From: Planctomycetaceae bacterium
Lineage (GTDB): Bacteria; Planctomycetota; Planctomycetia; Pirellulales; PNKZ01
Length of the DNA stretch: 64,000 nt
Direction: 5' to 3'
NCBI GenBank assembly: GCA_016793115.1
Contig: JAEUIN010000259.1
Span: forward strand, 1-64,000
The position numbers were made by a program, and so were the translations under genes. The notes under the pieces are model-generated. The model saw nothing but the letters and a program-made list of their open reading frames with translations. It was not told the DNA's origin and did not search any database. Shown here piece by piece: positions 37,296-45,045 of this stretch (its first letter is position 1; the number at the start of each line of letters is the position of its first letter).

Positions 37296-38738
37296 ATGCC
37301 TTTTCGCCTCTATGCCGGCATCGTTCTGCAGTTCGCCGGAATCGCACTACTGCCGTCAATCGCAGCGGCTCAGGTTACCGGCGTGTCCGGTGCGCAAACG
37401 ACCAACTCCGGCGCCGTGCCGGTCATTCGAGCCGATCCGGAAGAGTTGGGGCTTAAAGTGCCGGTCGGTGATCCGCTGCCGGGCAACGACCGTCGCGTGC
37501 AGATTAAAACGGACGACGATGCGCTGGTCGTCGCCAAGGTACTCGTCGAGATCGCCGATAGCTTCGTCGTCATCCTTCCCGACGGTCGCATTTCGGTCGT
37601 GAATCAGCGCGACGCGACGGTGACCGACAGACCGTTTGTCGGCGTCAGCGTGCCGGAACTGACCGCCACGCTCGCGAAAAAATTCCCCGGCTTCAAAGTG
37701 CAAGCCACGAAACGATTCATCTATGTTTACAACACCAGCCCGCTGTTTTACCAAGGCACGAGCCGCATCCTTGAAACGATGTATCCCGGCCTGATGAACT
37801 ACTGCCGCTCGCGAAAGCTGGAAGTCTCCGATCCGCCTTTCCCCCTCGTCATTTTGATGTTTCGCACTCGCAAAGAGTGGGAAGACTACATGCACGGTAT
37901 GTTCGCCAATACCGGCGTCGCCGCCTTCTACGACGGCTCCTCCAATCGGGTCGTGATGTACGAGCAGTCCGACCTTGGCACGGCAGCCCCGGAAATTGCG
38001 CTGAGAGAAATCATCTCCACCGTGGCCCATGAAGGCGTCCACCAAATCCTGCACAACATCGGAGTTCAGCAGCGTCTTTCGCGGTGGCCGATGTGGATCA
38101 GCGAAGGCGTGCCCGAGTACTTCGCTCCGACGAGCGTCGACAAAAGCCTGCGTTGGAAGGGCGCCGGCACGGTCAACGATCTGCGCATGAACACGATCGA
38201 CGGGCTGTTGAAGCAAGGGCCGTCGTCAACGGCCGCGCGCACCGCGGCGACGACGACCGAGTCGATCATCATGGCCGATAAGCTCGACGCCGACGGCTAT
38301 GCTTGGTCGTGGGCCTTAACGCACTATCTCGGCGAGAAACGCCGCGACGCGTTTAGCCGCTATCTCACCGACGTCAGCAAAATCCAATCGATGGAGAAAC
38401 CGTCGAAAGACGAAAACGTGCGGCTATTTATCAAGCATTTTGGCGCCGACTTCCGCAAGCTCGACACCGAACTGATGAATCATCTCCACAAGCTGCCGTA
38501 TGTCGACCCGATTGAAAACACGACGCATTACGTCATTCTGCTGTCCGTTCAAAACGGTCAATCGGTCCAGCGGTCGCTGGCCATCACGCTCTCGCCCACC
38601 GCGGTCCAACAAACCCGCCAAGACCTGCTCGATAAGTTGCCGCTGAGCGTGCAAGCCCGTGCGACGTTCGACGTTCGCAGTTTTCCGTCGAAGACCGCGG
38701 CGATGAATTTCGCTCGACAGTGGCTCAACCAGCCATGA
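37296..38738 (+). CDS. Secreted DUF1570 protein, gluzincin-peptidase-like
   Basis: A 480-residue exported protein (signal peptide with IVLQFAGIALLPSIAAA). The DUF1570 region includes ISTVAHEGVHQILHNIGVQQ, an HExxH-type motif, then MWISEGVPEYFA with the Glu that would be the third zinc ligand. So a metallopeptidase of the gluzincin type is likely, although the activity of this family is unproven to my knowledge. Common among planctomycetes. It converges with rpsR, and the hairpin at 38770-38798 lies between them. Confidence 0.82.
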   Translation: MPFRLYAGIVLQFAGIALLPSIAAAQVTGVSGAQTTNSGAVPVIRADPEELGLKVPVGDPLPGNDRRVQIKTDDDALVVAKVLVEIADSFVVILPDGRISVVNQRDATVTDRPFVGVSVPELTATLAKKFPGFKVQATKRFIYVYNTSPLFYQGTSRILETMYPGLMNYCRSRKLEVSDPPFPLVILMFRTRKEWEDYMHGMFANTGVAAFYDGSSNRVVMYEQSDLGTAAPEIALREIISTVAHEGVHQILHNIGVQQRLSRWPMWISEGVPEYFAPTSVDKSLRWKGAGTVNDLRMNTIDGLLKQGPSSTAARTAATTTESIIMADKLDADGYAWSWALTHYLGEKRRDAFSRYLTDVSKIQSMEKPSKDENVRLFIKHFGADFRKLDTELMNHLHKLPYVDPIENTTHYVILLSVQNGQSVQRSLAITLSPTAVQQTRQDLLDKLPLSVQARATFDVRSFPSKTAAMNFARQWLNQP

Positions 38739-38763
38739 AAGTCGCGCAGCCGGCCGACGGAGC

Positions 38764-38798
38764 AAAAAAACAGGCCGCAGGAATTTCCTGCGGCCTGT
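38764..38798 (-). terminator. Intrinsic terminator of rpsR, possibly also serving the DUF1570 gene
   Basis: Perfect 14-base inverted repeat: ACAGGCCGCAGGAA (38770-38783) and TTCCTGCGGCCTGT (38785-38798). On the minus strand it is followed by seven T residues (38770-38764), as expected for a rho-independent terminator of rpsR. Confidence 0.8.
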
Positions 38799-38857
38799 CT
38801 CGTTATCTCTTTTTGCTGACGACACCTCGGCGTTTATCACGCCCGGTGATCGACGGC

Positions 38858-39142
38858 TTAGTCGGCCACGTACGGCAGCAGCGCCATGAAGCGAGCCCGC
38901 TTGATCGCCGCACTCACGGCATGTTGGCTGGCGGCCGTGCAACCGCTCTTGCGACGACCGATGATCTTGCCTTGCCGGCTCACAAGCTTCGACAGCAATT
39001 CCAGATCCTTGTAGTCGACGAACATCGGACGCGGACGCTTTCCGTCGACGAAGATCGGGTCTTTACGCTTAGTGCGGACGGTGTTCTTGCTGCGTTTACG
39101 GGCGGAGGGCTTGCCGCCCCCGCCGCCGCTGGGAAAGCTCAT
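38858..39142 (-). CDS. rpsR: Ribosomal protein bS18
   Basis: 30S subunit protein S18, 94 residues, partner of S6 on the 30S platform. The core [24 protein letters not shown], then [31 protein letters not shown] is diagnostic. The N-terminus is a Gly/Lys/Arg-rich extension, and the zinc-binding Cys often found before that core are missing, so this is the zinc-free (C-) form. rpsF and rplI are not adjacent. It has a near-consensus promoter and a 57-base leader carrying a direct repeat. Confidence 0.95.
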   Translation of the reverse strand: MSFPSGGGGGKPSARKRSKNTVRTKRKDPIFVDGKRPRPMFVDYKDLELLSKLVSRQGKIIGRRKSGCTAASQHAVSAAIKRARFMALLPYVAD

Positions 39143-39157
39143 TGCTCGGTTCGACTC

Positions 39158-39199
39158 GTAACAGGTTTATGAAGAGTGTCTGGTAACAGGTTTGCGAAG
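39158..39199 (-). repeat. Direct repeat in the rpsR leader
   Basis: Minus strand copies CTTCGCAAACCTGTTAC (39199-39183) and CTTCATAAACCTGTTAC (39174-39158) match at 15 of 17 positions, with eight bases between. The first begins at the predicted transcription start and the second ends 15 bases before the rpsR start codon. Confidence 0.6.
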
Positions 39200-39205
39200 T
39201 CCCGC

Positions 39206-39234
39206 AGTATAGCGGAGGCGGCCGAAGAGGTCAA
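39206..39234 (-). promoter_or_regulatory. Strong promoter of rpsR
   Basis: On the minus strand TTGACC (39234-39229) is followed after exactly 17 bases by TATACT (39211-39206), close to the sigma70 consensus. The start would fall near 39199. Confidence 0.7.
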
Positions 39235-39524
39235 AGCACGGATTTGCGTCGAAGCCGGCCTTGGGGCTGAGTACTATTTCGACGGCCGGCCCAAGTGAAA
39301 TCCGCCAAAAATGAGTCGTTTGTTAGACCCTGGTTTGATTTCAGAACGCTTCGGCGACCGGAGCGTGTCGGTGCTTGCGGGCGTTTTTTCGCTCTCCTAT
39401 AGTGCCGTTCACGCCCCCGAACGGCTTCGCCTCACTTATGGCGGCTGATCGCGTGAAGTTCCGAACTACCCCGATCTTACGAACGTAAGCCTTATTGGGG
39501 AAACGTCTTGCGAGAAAGATTCTT

Positions 39525-40454
39525 ATGGAAACTGCGGCCGCTCTTCCGGCCGAGCCTGTGACGAATCGCGGCATCGACGCCGACGAAGTCATCGTAACTC
39601 GCGCACTCTCCAAGGTTTATCGCGACTTTTGGGGCCGGGAAAAGGTTCGGGCACTCAAAGGGCTCGACCTGACCGTCCGCCGCGGCGAAATCTTCGGTCT
39701 GCTCGGCCCCAACGGCTCCGGCAAGACGACGACGATCAAATTGCTGCTCGGCCTGTTGTTCCCCACGGCCGGAGAAGCCCTCGTACTCGGCAAAGCGGCG
39801 ACCGACGTCACGAAAAACGAACGCATCGGCTACCTACCGGAAGAGTCGTACCTCTACAAGTTTCTTAACGCAGAAGAGACTCTCGACTTCTACGGTCGAT
39901 TGTTCAAGCTTCCCGTCCAGGTCCGCCGGGAGCGAATCGACCAACTGCTGAATCTCGTCGGCATGGGCGGCGCGCGCAAACGCCGTTTGCGTGAATATTC
40001 CAAGGGAATGACGCGCCGCATCGGTCTCGCCCAAGCGCTGATTAACGATCCTGACCTAATCATCCTCGACGAACCAACGACGGGCCTCGATCCGATCGGC
40101 AGCCGTGAGATGAAAGATCTGATCATCGACTTGAAGCGACGCGGCAAGACCGTGCTGATGTGCAGCCACATGCTGGCCGATGTCCAGGATGTTTGCGATC
40201 GGATCGCCATACTTCATCAGGGCGAGCTCAAAGAACTCGGCCGCGTCGACGCCTTGCTCAAAGTTCGCGATGTCACGGAAATCCGCGCCCGCGGGCTTTC
40301 CGACGCCTGCAAGGAAGAAATTCGAGCGGTCATCGAGCGGCATCACGGTCAAGTCGAGCGCATCGACCACCCGACGACGACGATGGAAGAGTTGTTCCTC
40401 GAGATCGTTCGCGACGCCGAAGCGCGGCCCGGTCGCCGCGTTCAGGAGAACTAA
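39525..40454 (+). CDS. ABC transporter ATP-binding protein
   Basis: A 309-residue ABC ATPase, CcmA/ABC-2 type. Walker [10 protein letters not shown] is at about residues 60-68, the signature is the variant [13 protein letters not shown] (about 155), and Walker [14 protein letters not shown] is at about 178. About 75 further residues after the core form a family-like C-terminal extension. ATG 39525 is preferred over an in-frame TTG at 39495. It leads three genes with 6-base and overlapping junctions, so it powers the permease that follows. Confidence 0.9.
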   Translation: METAAALPAEPVTNRGIDADEVIVTRALSKVYRDFWGREKVRALKGLDLTVRRGEIFGLLGPNGSGKTTTIKLLLGLLFPTAGEALVLGKAATDVTKNERIGYLPEESYLYKFLNAEETLDFYGRLFKLPVQVRRERIDQLLNLVGMGGARKRRLREYSKGMTRRIGLAQALINDPDLIILDEPTTGLDPIGSREMKDLIIDLKRRGKTVLMCSHMLADVQDVCDRIAILHQGELKELGRVDALLKVRDVTEIRARGLSDACKEEIRAVIERHHGQVERIDHPTTTMEELFLEIVRDAEARPGRRVQEN

Positions 40455-40460
40455 CGTCGC

Positions 40461-42305
40461 ATGTCGCTCCCTGAGTTGTCGATCTTCGAATGGGCGAAAG
40501 TCGTCGGCGTGACGACGATCTTCGCATTGCTCGTCTGCTACGTCGCCTGCGTGCCGCGTTATGGCTTTCTCGGCGCAGGCGACAGAATCTATTCCGTCTT
40601 CGTTTCCGCGGTCGGCGACTTGGCGTTTCTCTCGCCGCGCCGGACGCTGGCCATGGCTTGGCTCGCCGTGAAGGAGTCCGTTCGTCGGCAAGCCGTGGCA
40701 GGTCTGATCCTCTTCCTGCTCGTCTTGGCTTTTGCGCTCTGGTTTCTCGATCCGGAAACGATCGATCCTTCGGCTCTCTATGTGACGTTCGTCCTCTCGG
40801 CGGTGAACTACGTCATTTTGTTGATGGCCGTGGTGACGAGTTCCTTCAGCTTGCCCAACGACCTCAAGAATCGCACGATCTATACGATCGTCACCAAGCC
40901 GGTTCGGCCTAGCGAAGTGATTCTCGGCCGCATGCTCGGCTTCACGATCGTCTGCAGCGTGCCTCTGGCGATCATGGGTCTCAGCGGCTATTTCTTCATT
41001 GTGCGCGCGCTCGATCATACTCACGAGCTGACGGAAGGTGACTTACGCTCCGTGGCCGCGGCCGAAGCGACGATCGCCGGGTTGCCCCCCGGTTCGAAGG
41101 AAGGCACGACGTCGACCGAGCGCAATCACTCTCACCGCGTTATCGTCGACTCCCAAGGCTCCGGCGTGACGGAGATGAGCGACTCCTCGAAGATCGCCTT
41201 CGACGAGTCGGCCAACTTCATGGAGCGTTTCGGGCAGAGCCATCGCCATCGCGTAACGGCCGCCGAGCGCGACGGCAAGCTCGTCTACGCCGTCGGTCCT
41301 CCCGAAGGTCAACTGCACGCCCGCGTGCCGATCATGGGCACGCTCATGTTTCGCGGCATCGACGGTCAACTCACCGAGCGCGGGATGAACGTCGGCAATT
41401 GGACTAAACGCGAATACGTCGCCGGCGGCACGCTGGCCGCGGCCGTGTATCGATTTGCCGACGTCACCGAAGCCGATTTCCCCGACGGCCTCCGGCTGCA
41501 AATGGATATTCGGCTCTTCCGCACCACGAAAGAAGGCCTGAATCGGCCCGTGCTGGGCAGTCTCACCGTGCGCAATCCGCTCACCGGGCTCGCCGGAACG
41601 CCGCGCAACTTCGCGGCCCGCGAGTACTACACCCTGGAGCAATTCATTCCCCGCAAGCTCACGGATTCATCGGGCCGCCCGCTCGACCTCTTTCGCGACC
41701 TCGTCAACGACGGGCGCGTGGAAATTGAGTTGCAGTGCATTCCGCGGTCGCAGTTTTTCGGAGTCGGGCCGAGCGACGTCTACCTCTTGGCTCGCGAAGG
41801 CCGCTTCGACGTCAACTTCGCCAAAGCGTTTCTCGGCATCTGGCTGCAAATGGCGCTCACGGTCGTGATCGGCGTCGTTTGGAGCACCTTTCTTTCGGGA
41901 CCGGTCGCCATGCTTGCGACGGCGCTGACGATTATTCTCGCGGTGATGAAGCCGACGGTGCTCACAGTGCTGCGCGGCATGATCTTCGGCGACAACTTTC
42001 ATAGCGGCGGGATGATCGAATCGATCATTAGGCTCGGCCAGCAGAAGAACGTCGTGGAAGAGCTCGACGCCGGCGCCACGACCGAGGCGATTCTCTTGGT
42101 CGACAAGACGGTGTCGGCCGTGGTCGAGCAAATGCTGCGTTTCGTTCCGGATTTTTCGGCGATGAGCGACATTCAGACCGTCGCCCGAGGGTTCGACGTC
42201 GCTCCCGCTCTCTTAACGCACCACTTGCTGCAAAGCGCCGGGTTCGCCTTGCCGCTGTTCCTCGTCGGCTATCTGATCTTTAAGCTCACCGAGGTGGCGA
42301 AATGA
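40461..42305 (+). CDS. ABC-2-type permease with large extracytoplasmic domain
   Basis: A 614-residue membrane protein. Spans are visible near residues 15-35, 75-95, 100-125 and 150-175. A soluble region of ~260 residues follows (about 190-455, including VYRFADVTEADFPDG and IELQCIPRSQF), then spans near 465-485 and 490-510 and a C-terminal span LLQSAGFALPLFLVGYLIF. FSLPNDLKNRTIYTIVTKPVRPSEVILGR is the usual ABC-2 coupling-helix segment. The substrate is unknown. ATGA overlap with the third gene shows translational coupling. Confidence 0.82.
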   Translation: MSLPELSIFEWAKVVGVTTIFALLVCYVACVPRYGFLGAGDRIYSVFVSAVGDLAFLSPRRTLAMAWLAVKESVRRQAVAGLILFLLVLAFALWFLDPETIDPSALYVTFVLSAVNYVILLMAVVTSSFSLPNDLKNRTIYTIVTKPVRPSEVILGRMLGFTIVCSVPLAIMGLSGYFFIVRALDHTHELTEGDLRSVAAAEATIAGLPPGSKEGTTSTERNHSHRVIVDSQGSGVTEMSDSSKIAFDESANFMERFGQSHRHRVTAAERDGKLVYAVGPPEGQLHARVPIMGTLMFRGIDGQLTERGMNVGNWTKREYVAGGTLAAAVYRFADVTEADFPDGLRLQMDIRLFRTTKEGLNRPVLGSLTVRNPLTGLAGTPRNFAAREYYTLEQFIPRKLTDSSGRPLDLFRDLVNDGRVEIELQCIPRSQFFGVGPSDVYLLAREGRFDVNFAKAFLGIWLQMALTVVIGVVWSTFLSGPVAMLATALTIILAVMKPTVLTVLRGMIFGDNFHSGGMIESIIRLGQQKNVVEELDAGATTEAILLVDKTVSAVVEQMLRFVPDFSAMSDIQTVARGFDVAPALLTHHLLQSAGFALPLFLVGYLIFKLTEVAK

Positions 42306-43825
42306 ACCGTTCCTTTCAGCGCAAACTCGTCTACCTCGCGCTCATCGCCGCCCTGTTGGTGCCGGTGGCGCTCTTAGGACGCCCGGCGGCGTTCGACCCC
42401 GAATCACTACAGGACGCCGGCGGCGGCAAGCTCGCCGAACTGCGCACGCAATATAAACTGGGCCAAGCCCAACTCGGCAAGATCGACCCGACTTCGAGCG
42501 CCGTCCGCTATGTCTCTCTCGGGCTGCATGGCGTGGCCGTCTGCGTACTGCAACAGCAAGCCGCGGAGTATTTCAAGCAAGAGGATTGGATCGGCTTCTC
42601 GGCCGCGCTCAATCAGCTCACCTACCTACAACCGTACTACGTCAAGGTTTGGACCTTCCAGTCGTGGAACGTTTCGTACAACTTGTCGTCGCAGTGGGAC
42701 GATTTCCGCGAGAAGTACTATTGGGTGATCCGGGGCTTCAAACTTCTGCATCAAGGCATGCAGTTCAACGAACTGGAGCCCGGCTTCCCTTACGACCTCG
42801 GTTGGCACATGTCGCACAAGCTCGGACAATCAGACGAGCGGCGCGAGTATCGCCGGCTCTTCGCGGCCGACAAGCAAACCCGCCGCGAACTCCTGCCGAT
42901 TTCCGCCGAGTTCGACGACGCCTGGGCCGACGAGCGCGATAGCTGGCTCTACGGCAAGCGCTATCTCCGTTACGCCCAAGAAATGGTCGATCATCGCGGC
43001 GGCGTGCTGCGCTCGGTCTCGCCCGAGAACTTCCACCTGCAAATTCCGATCGCTCAAACAAAATATGCCGAAGCTCTCGAGGCCGAGGGAGTCTTCGGCG
43101 AGAAGGCCCGCTCGGCGTGGCGTCAGGCCGCCGCGGATTGGACCGAATTGGGCCGACGCGAGTTTCCTTCCGAACACGGCTTCTTCTACCGTATTGAAGA
43201 CCTCGATCGCGCGCAAGACGATCTCGACGCGGCGCTGAAACGGCTCGAGGCGTTCGCTCCCGGACTGCGCGACCGCCTGCTGGAGGAGAAGCAAGCCAAG
43301 CTGACCGATGAAGAACGCCGCGCCTTGGCTCTCGACTCGGCGGATCGCTCGGTGAACGAGGCTCGTCTGGCCTACGAAGCCGGCCAAAAAGCGCAGGTCA
43401 CCGACTTTGTTGTCGCCGACATTGTGACCGCCGCCGATCTAACGAACGCCAGGGCGGCGCCCGACGAGATTGCGCGGCGCCGCTTGACCATCGGCGAGAT
43501 TCAAAATGCGCGCAAGATCTACAACTACCAATACTGGCAGGATCGTTGCGCCATGGAGCAGCAAGACGACGCGCTCGCCGCACGCGAACTCTTCTACAAG
43601 GGCGTTCGCGACGCGGCCGATAATCCTTGGCGTGCCCGCACGGCGTTGGAAGACGCCTTTCGGAAATGGCGCGGCGTTCTCGACAAGTACCCCGGCATGC
43701 GCGACGATCAAACGGCGTATGAAGTTCAGCAATACGTCGAAGTGTATCGCGACGTTCTCAAGCAACTCGATGAACCATTCGACGAAAAGAGCTTTGTATT
43801 GCGCGAGTTGCTGAAGCTGGAATAA
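42302..43825 (+). CDS. Anchored helical protein, third component of the ABC operon
   Basis: A 507-residue protein I cannot name. It has one N-terminal membrane span (LVYLALIAALLVPVALLG) and a helical extracytoplasmic body with pairs such as FSAALNQLTYLQPYYVKVWTFQSWN and WRARTALEDAFRKWRGVLDKYPG, of TPR-like character, plus many acidic/basic coils. It is always presumably co-expressed with the permease because the two overlap by four bases. A role as periplasmic subunit or scaffold of the ABC system is inference. Confidence 0.72.
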   Translation: MNRSFQRKLVYLALIAALLVPVALLGRPAAFDPESLQDAGGGKLAELRTQYKLGQAQLGKIDPTSSAVRYVSLGLHGVAVCVLQQQAAEYFKQEDWIGFSAALNQLTYLQPYYVKVWTFQSWNVSYNLSSQWDDFREKYYWVIRGFKLLHQGMQFNELEPGFPYDLGWHMSHKLGQSDERREYRRLFAADKQTRRELLPISAEFDDAWADERDSWLYGKRYLRYAQEMVDHRGGVLRSVSPENFHLQIPIAQTKYAEALEAEGVFGEKARSAWRQAAADWTELGRREFPSEHGFFYRIEDLDRAQDDLDAALKRLEAFAPGLRDRLLEEKQAKLTDEERRALALDSADRSVNEARLAYEAGQKAQVTDFVVADIVTAADLTNARAAPDEIARRRLTIGEIQNARKIYNYQYWQDRCAMEQQDDALAARELFYKGVRDAADNPWRARTALEDAFRKWRGVLDKYPGMRDDQTAYEVQQYVEVYRDVLKQLDEPFDEKSFVLRELLKLE

Positions 43826-43839
43826 TCGGGTCGGAGCGC

Positions 43840-43882
43840 AAAAAGAAATCGCGGCGGGCGCCGTACGACGCTCGCCGCGATT
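43840..43882 (-). terminator. Terminator hairpin between the convergent ABC operon and Gly-rich gene
   Basis: A 14-base stem with one mismatch or wobble (43847-43860 with 43869-43882) is followed on the minus strand by TTTCTTTTT. It best serves the glycine-rich gene and may help the ABC operon as well. Confidence 0.65.
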
Positions 43883-43912
43883 CTTGGTTCGAATGCGTGT
43901 GTTGCCGATCGA

Positions 43913-44695
43913 TTAAAGGTTGGGCAGCGCGACGCCGGCACCCTGCTCACGCGCCTCCAATTGCTTCGCGATGTGCGCTTTGGTTTGCATCGCGGCTTGG
44001 ATTTCTTGCATGTCGAAATAAGGATATGGCTGGCCGACGAGCGGCTTAATCTGCTTCGCGGCGAGTTCTTCAAACGACATTCCGCATTGCTGATGCCAGG
44101 CGAGAACCTGCGCGACCCGCTGCGGAATGGCTCCTTGCTTGAGGAGCTTTAGCGTTTCGACGACCTCCGGCTTCAGGCTCGCCGATTCCGTCGCACGAAT
44201 TTCATACGTCATCGCCGGCCGCGGGTCGGGCTTGCCGTGCTCCAGGCAAACGCTGACGAACGGCACTTCGCCGACCTTTTCCGGAGCGACGTTGAAAAAG
44301 TTGCCGCCGCCGCCGCCGCCGCCGCCGCCGCCCATGCCGCCGCCGCCGCCCATGCCGCCGCCCGACATCTGTCCCATGCCGCCGCCGATGCCTCCCGTGC
44401 CGCCCCCCATCATCTGAGGCAACACATGCACGCCGACGAACGCGTCGGGGAGTTTCACGTTGAGCGGCTTGTCGCTCTTGTTCTTGATGAACACTTTGCC
44501 TTCGGACACGTCCTTATGGACCATTTTCACTTCGATCTGGCCGGCCTTCATCGCGGCAAACATTTCGACGGATTCGTCCGCCGGGTTGAACTCGCCCGCC
44601 TTCGGCGGACGGCCGCTCACGCGTTCGGCGGCAAGCGTCGTGGAGACCAGTCCACAGAAAACCACGAGCGATGTGCATGCGAGGCGAAGTTTCAT
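43913..44695 (-). CDS. Secreted protein with a poly-glycine tract
   Basis: A 260-residue exported protein (signal MKLRLACTSLVVFCGLVSTTLAA). An N-terminal folded part (residues ~25-95, VEMFAAMKAGQIEVKMVHKDV and VFIKNKSDKPLNVKL) is followed by a Gly/Met region (residues ~98-130) with ten consecutive glycines, and then by a helical C-terminus (LKLLKQGAIPQRVAQVLAWH). ATG 44695 gives a clean signal peptide; 28 more in-frame codons upstream do not look like one. Function unknown. Confidence 0.72.
   Translation of the reverse strand: MKLRLACTSLVVFCGLVSTTLAAERVSGRPPKAGEFNPADESVEMFAAMKAGQIEVKMVHKDVSEGKVFIKNKSDKPLNVKLPDAFVGVHVLPQMMGGGTGGIGGGMGQMSGGGMGGGGGMGGGGGGGGGGNFFNVAPEKVGEVPFVSVCLEHGKPDPRPAMTYEIRATESASLKPEVVETLKLLKQGAIPQRVAQVLAWHQQCGMSFEELAAKQIKPLVGQPYPYFDMQEIQAAMQTKAHIAKQLEAREQGAGVALPNL
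44303..44332 (-). repeat. Trinucleotide repeat coding for Gly-10
   Basis: Ten perfect GCC units (GGC on the coding strand) inside the glycine-rich gene. Further GCC/CAT mixtures continue to about 44390. Such a tract could vary in length by slippage in steps of one glycine without a frameshift. Confidence 0.9.
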
Positions 44696-45045
44696 AGCGA
44701 AGCTTTCCGAACGGGAACAAAGAAGACGAAAATGGGCAGCTAAAGCGTTGGCCAATCGAGGGATAGGCCGGCGAATCAAACCATCAAGTCCGCCGGCAAA
44801 CTAGGGCGACTATCAAGTATAGCTAAACCCGGCAGAGGCTTTCAAAACAAAAAGTCGCGGTTTCGATTGCTCATAGAACCGTCGTAACCGTTAAAGAATG
44901 GCCGGCCGGCCGGCGAATCGAAACGCAGTTACCTCCAAATCAAAGCCTGGAGGCGGGTTCCGGCGGCTTCGGATAACAAAAAACGCCGCGCGGCCGAAAA
45001 GTCGACCGCGCGACGTATTTCGTTTTTATTCGGCCCTAGCGGCGT
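44696..45045. other. Gap between the Gly-rich gene and the pyrophosphatase gene
   Basis: This contains the upstream region of the glycine-rich gene and, at 44978-45015, the hppA terminator. I see no gene in the rest. Confidence 0.5.
44978..45015 (-). terminator. Intrinsic terminator of hppA
   Basis: On the minus strand a GC-rich hairpin (45015-44984, arms ~14 bases with two weak pairs and a short loop) is followed by TTTTTT (44983-44978), just 31 bases beyond the hppA stop. Confidence 0.75.

Larger units (their letters stand above)
39143..39524. other. Divergent intergenic region between rpsR and the ABC operon
   Basis: The rpsR leader and promoter take up 39143-39234. The remaining ~290 bases before the ABC ATPase hold no gene. 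I see no clear promoter for the ABC operon, only an AT-richer segment (39300-39345). Confidence 0.5.
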
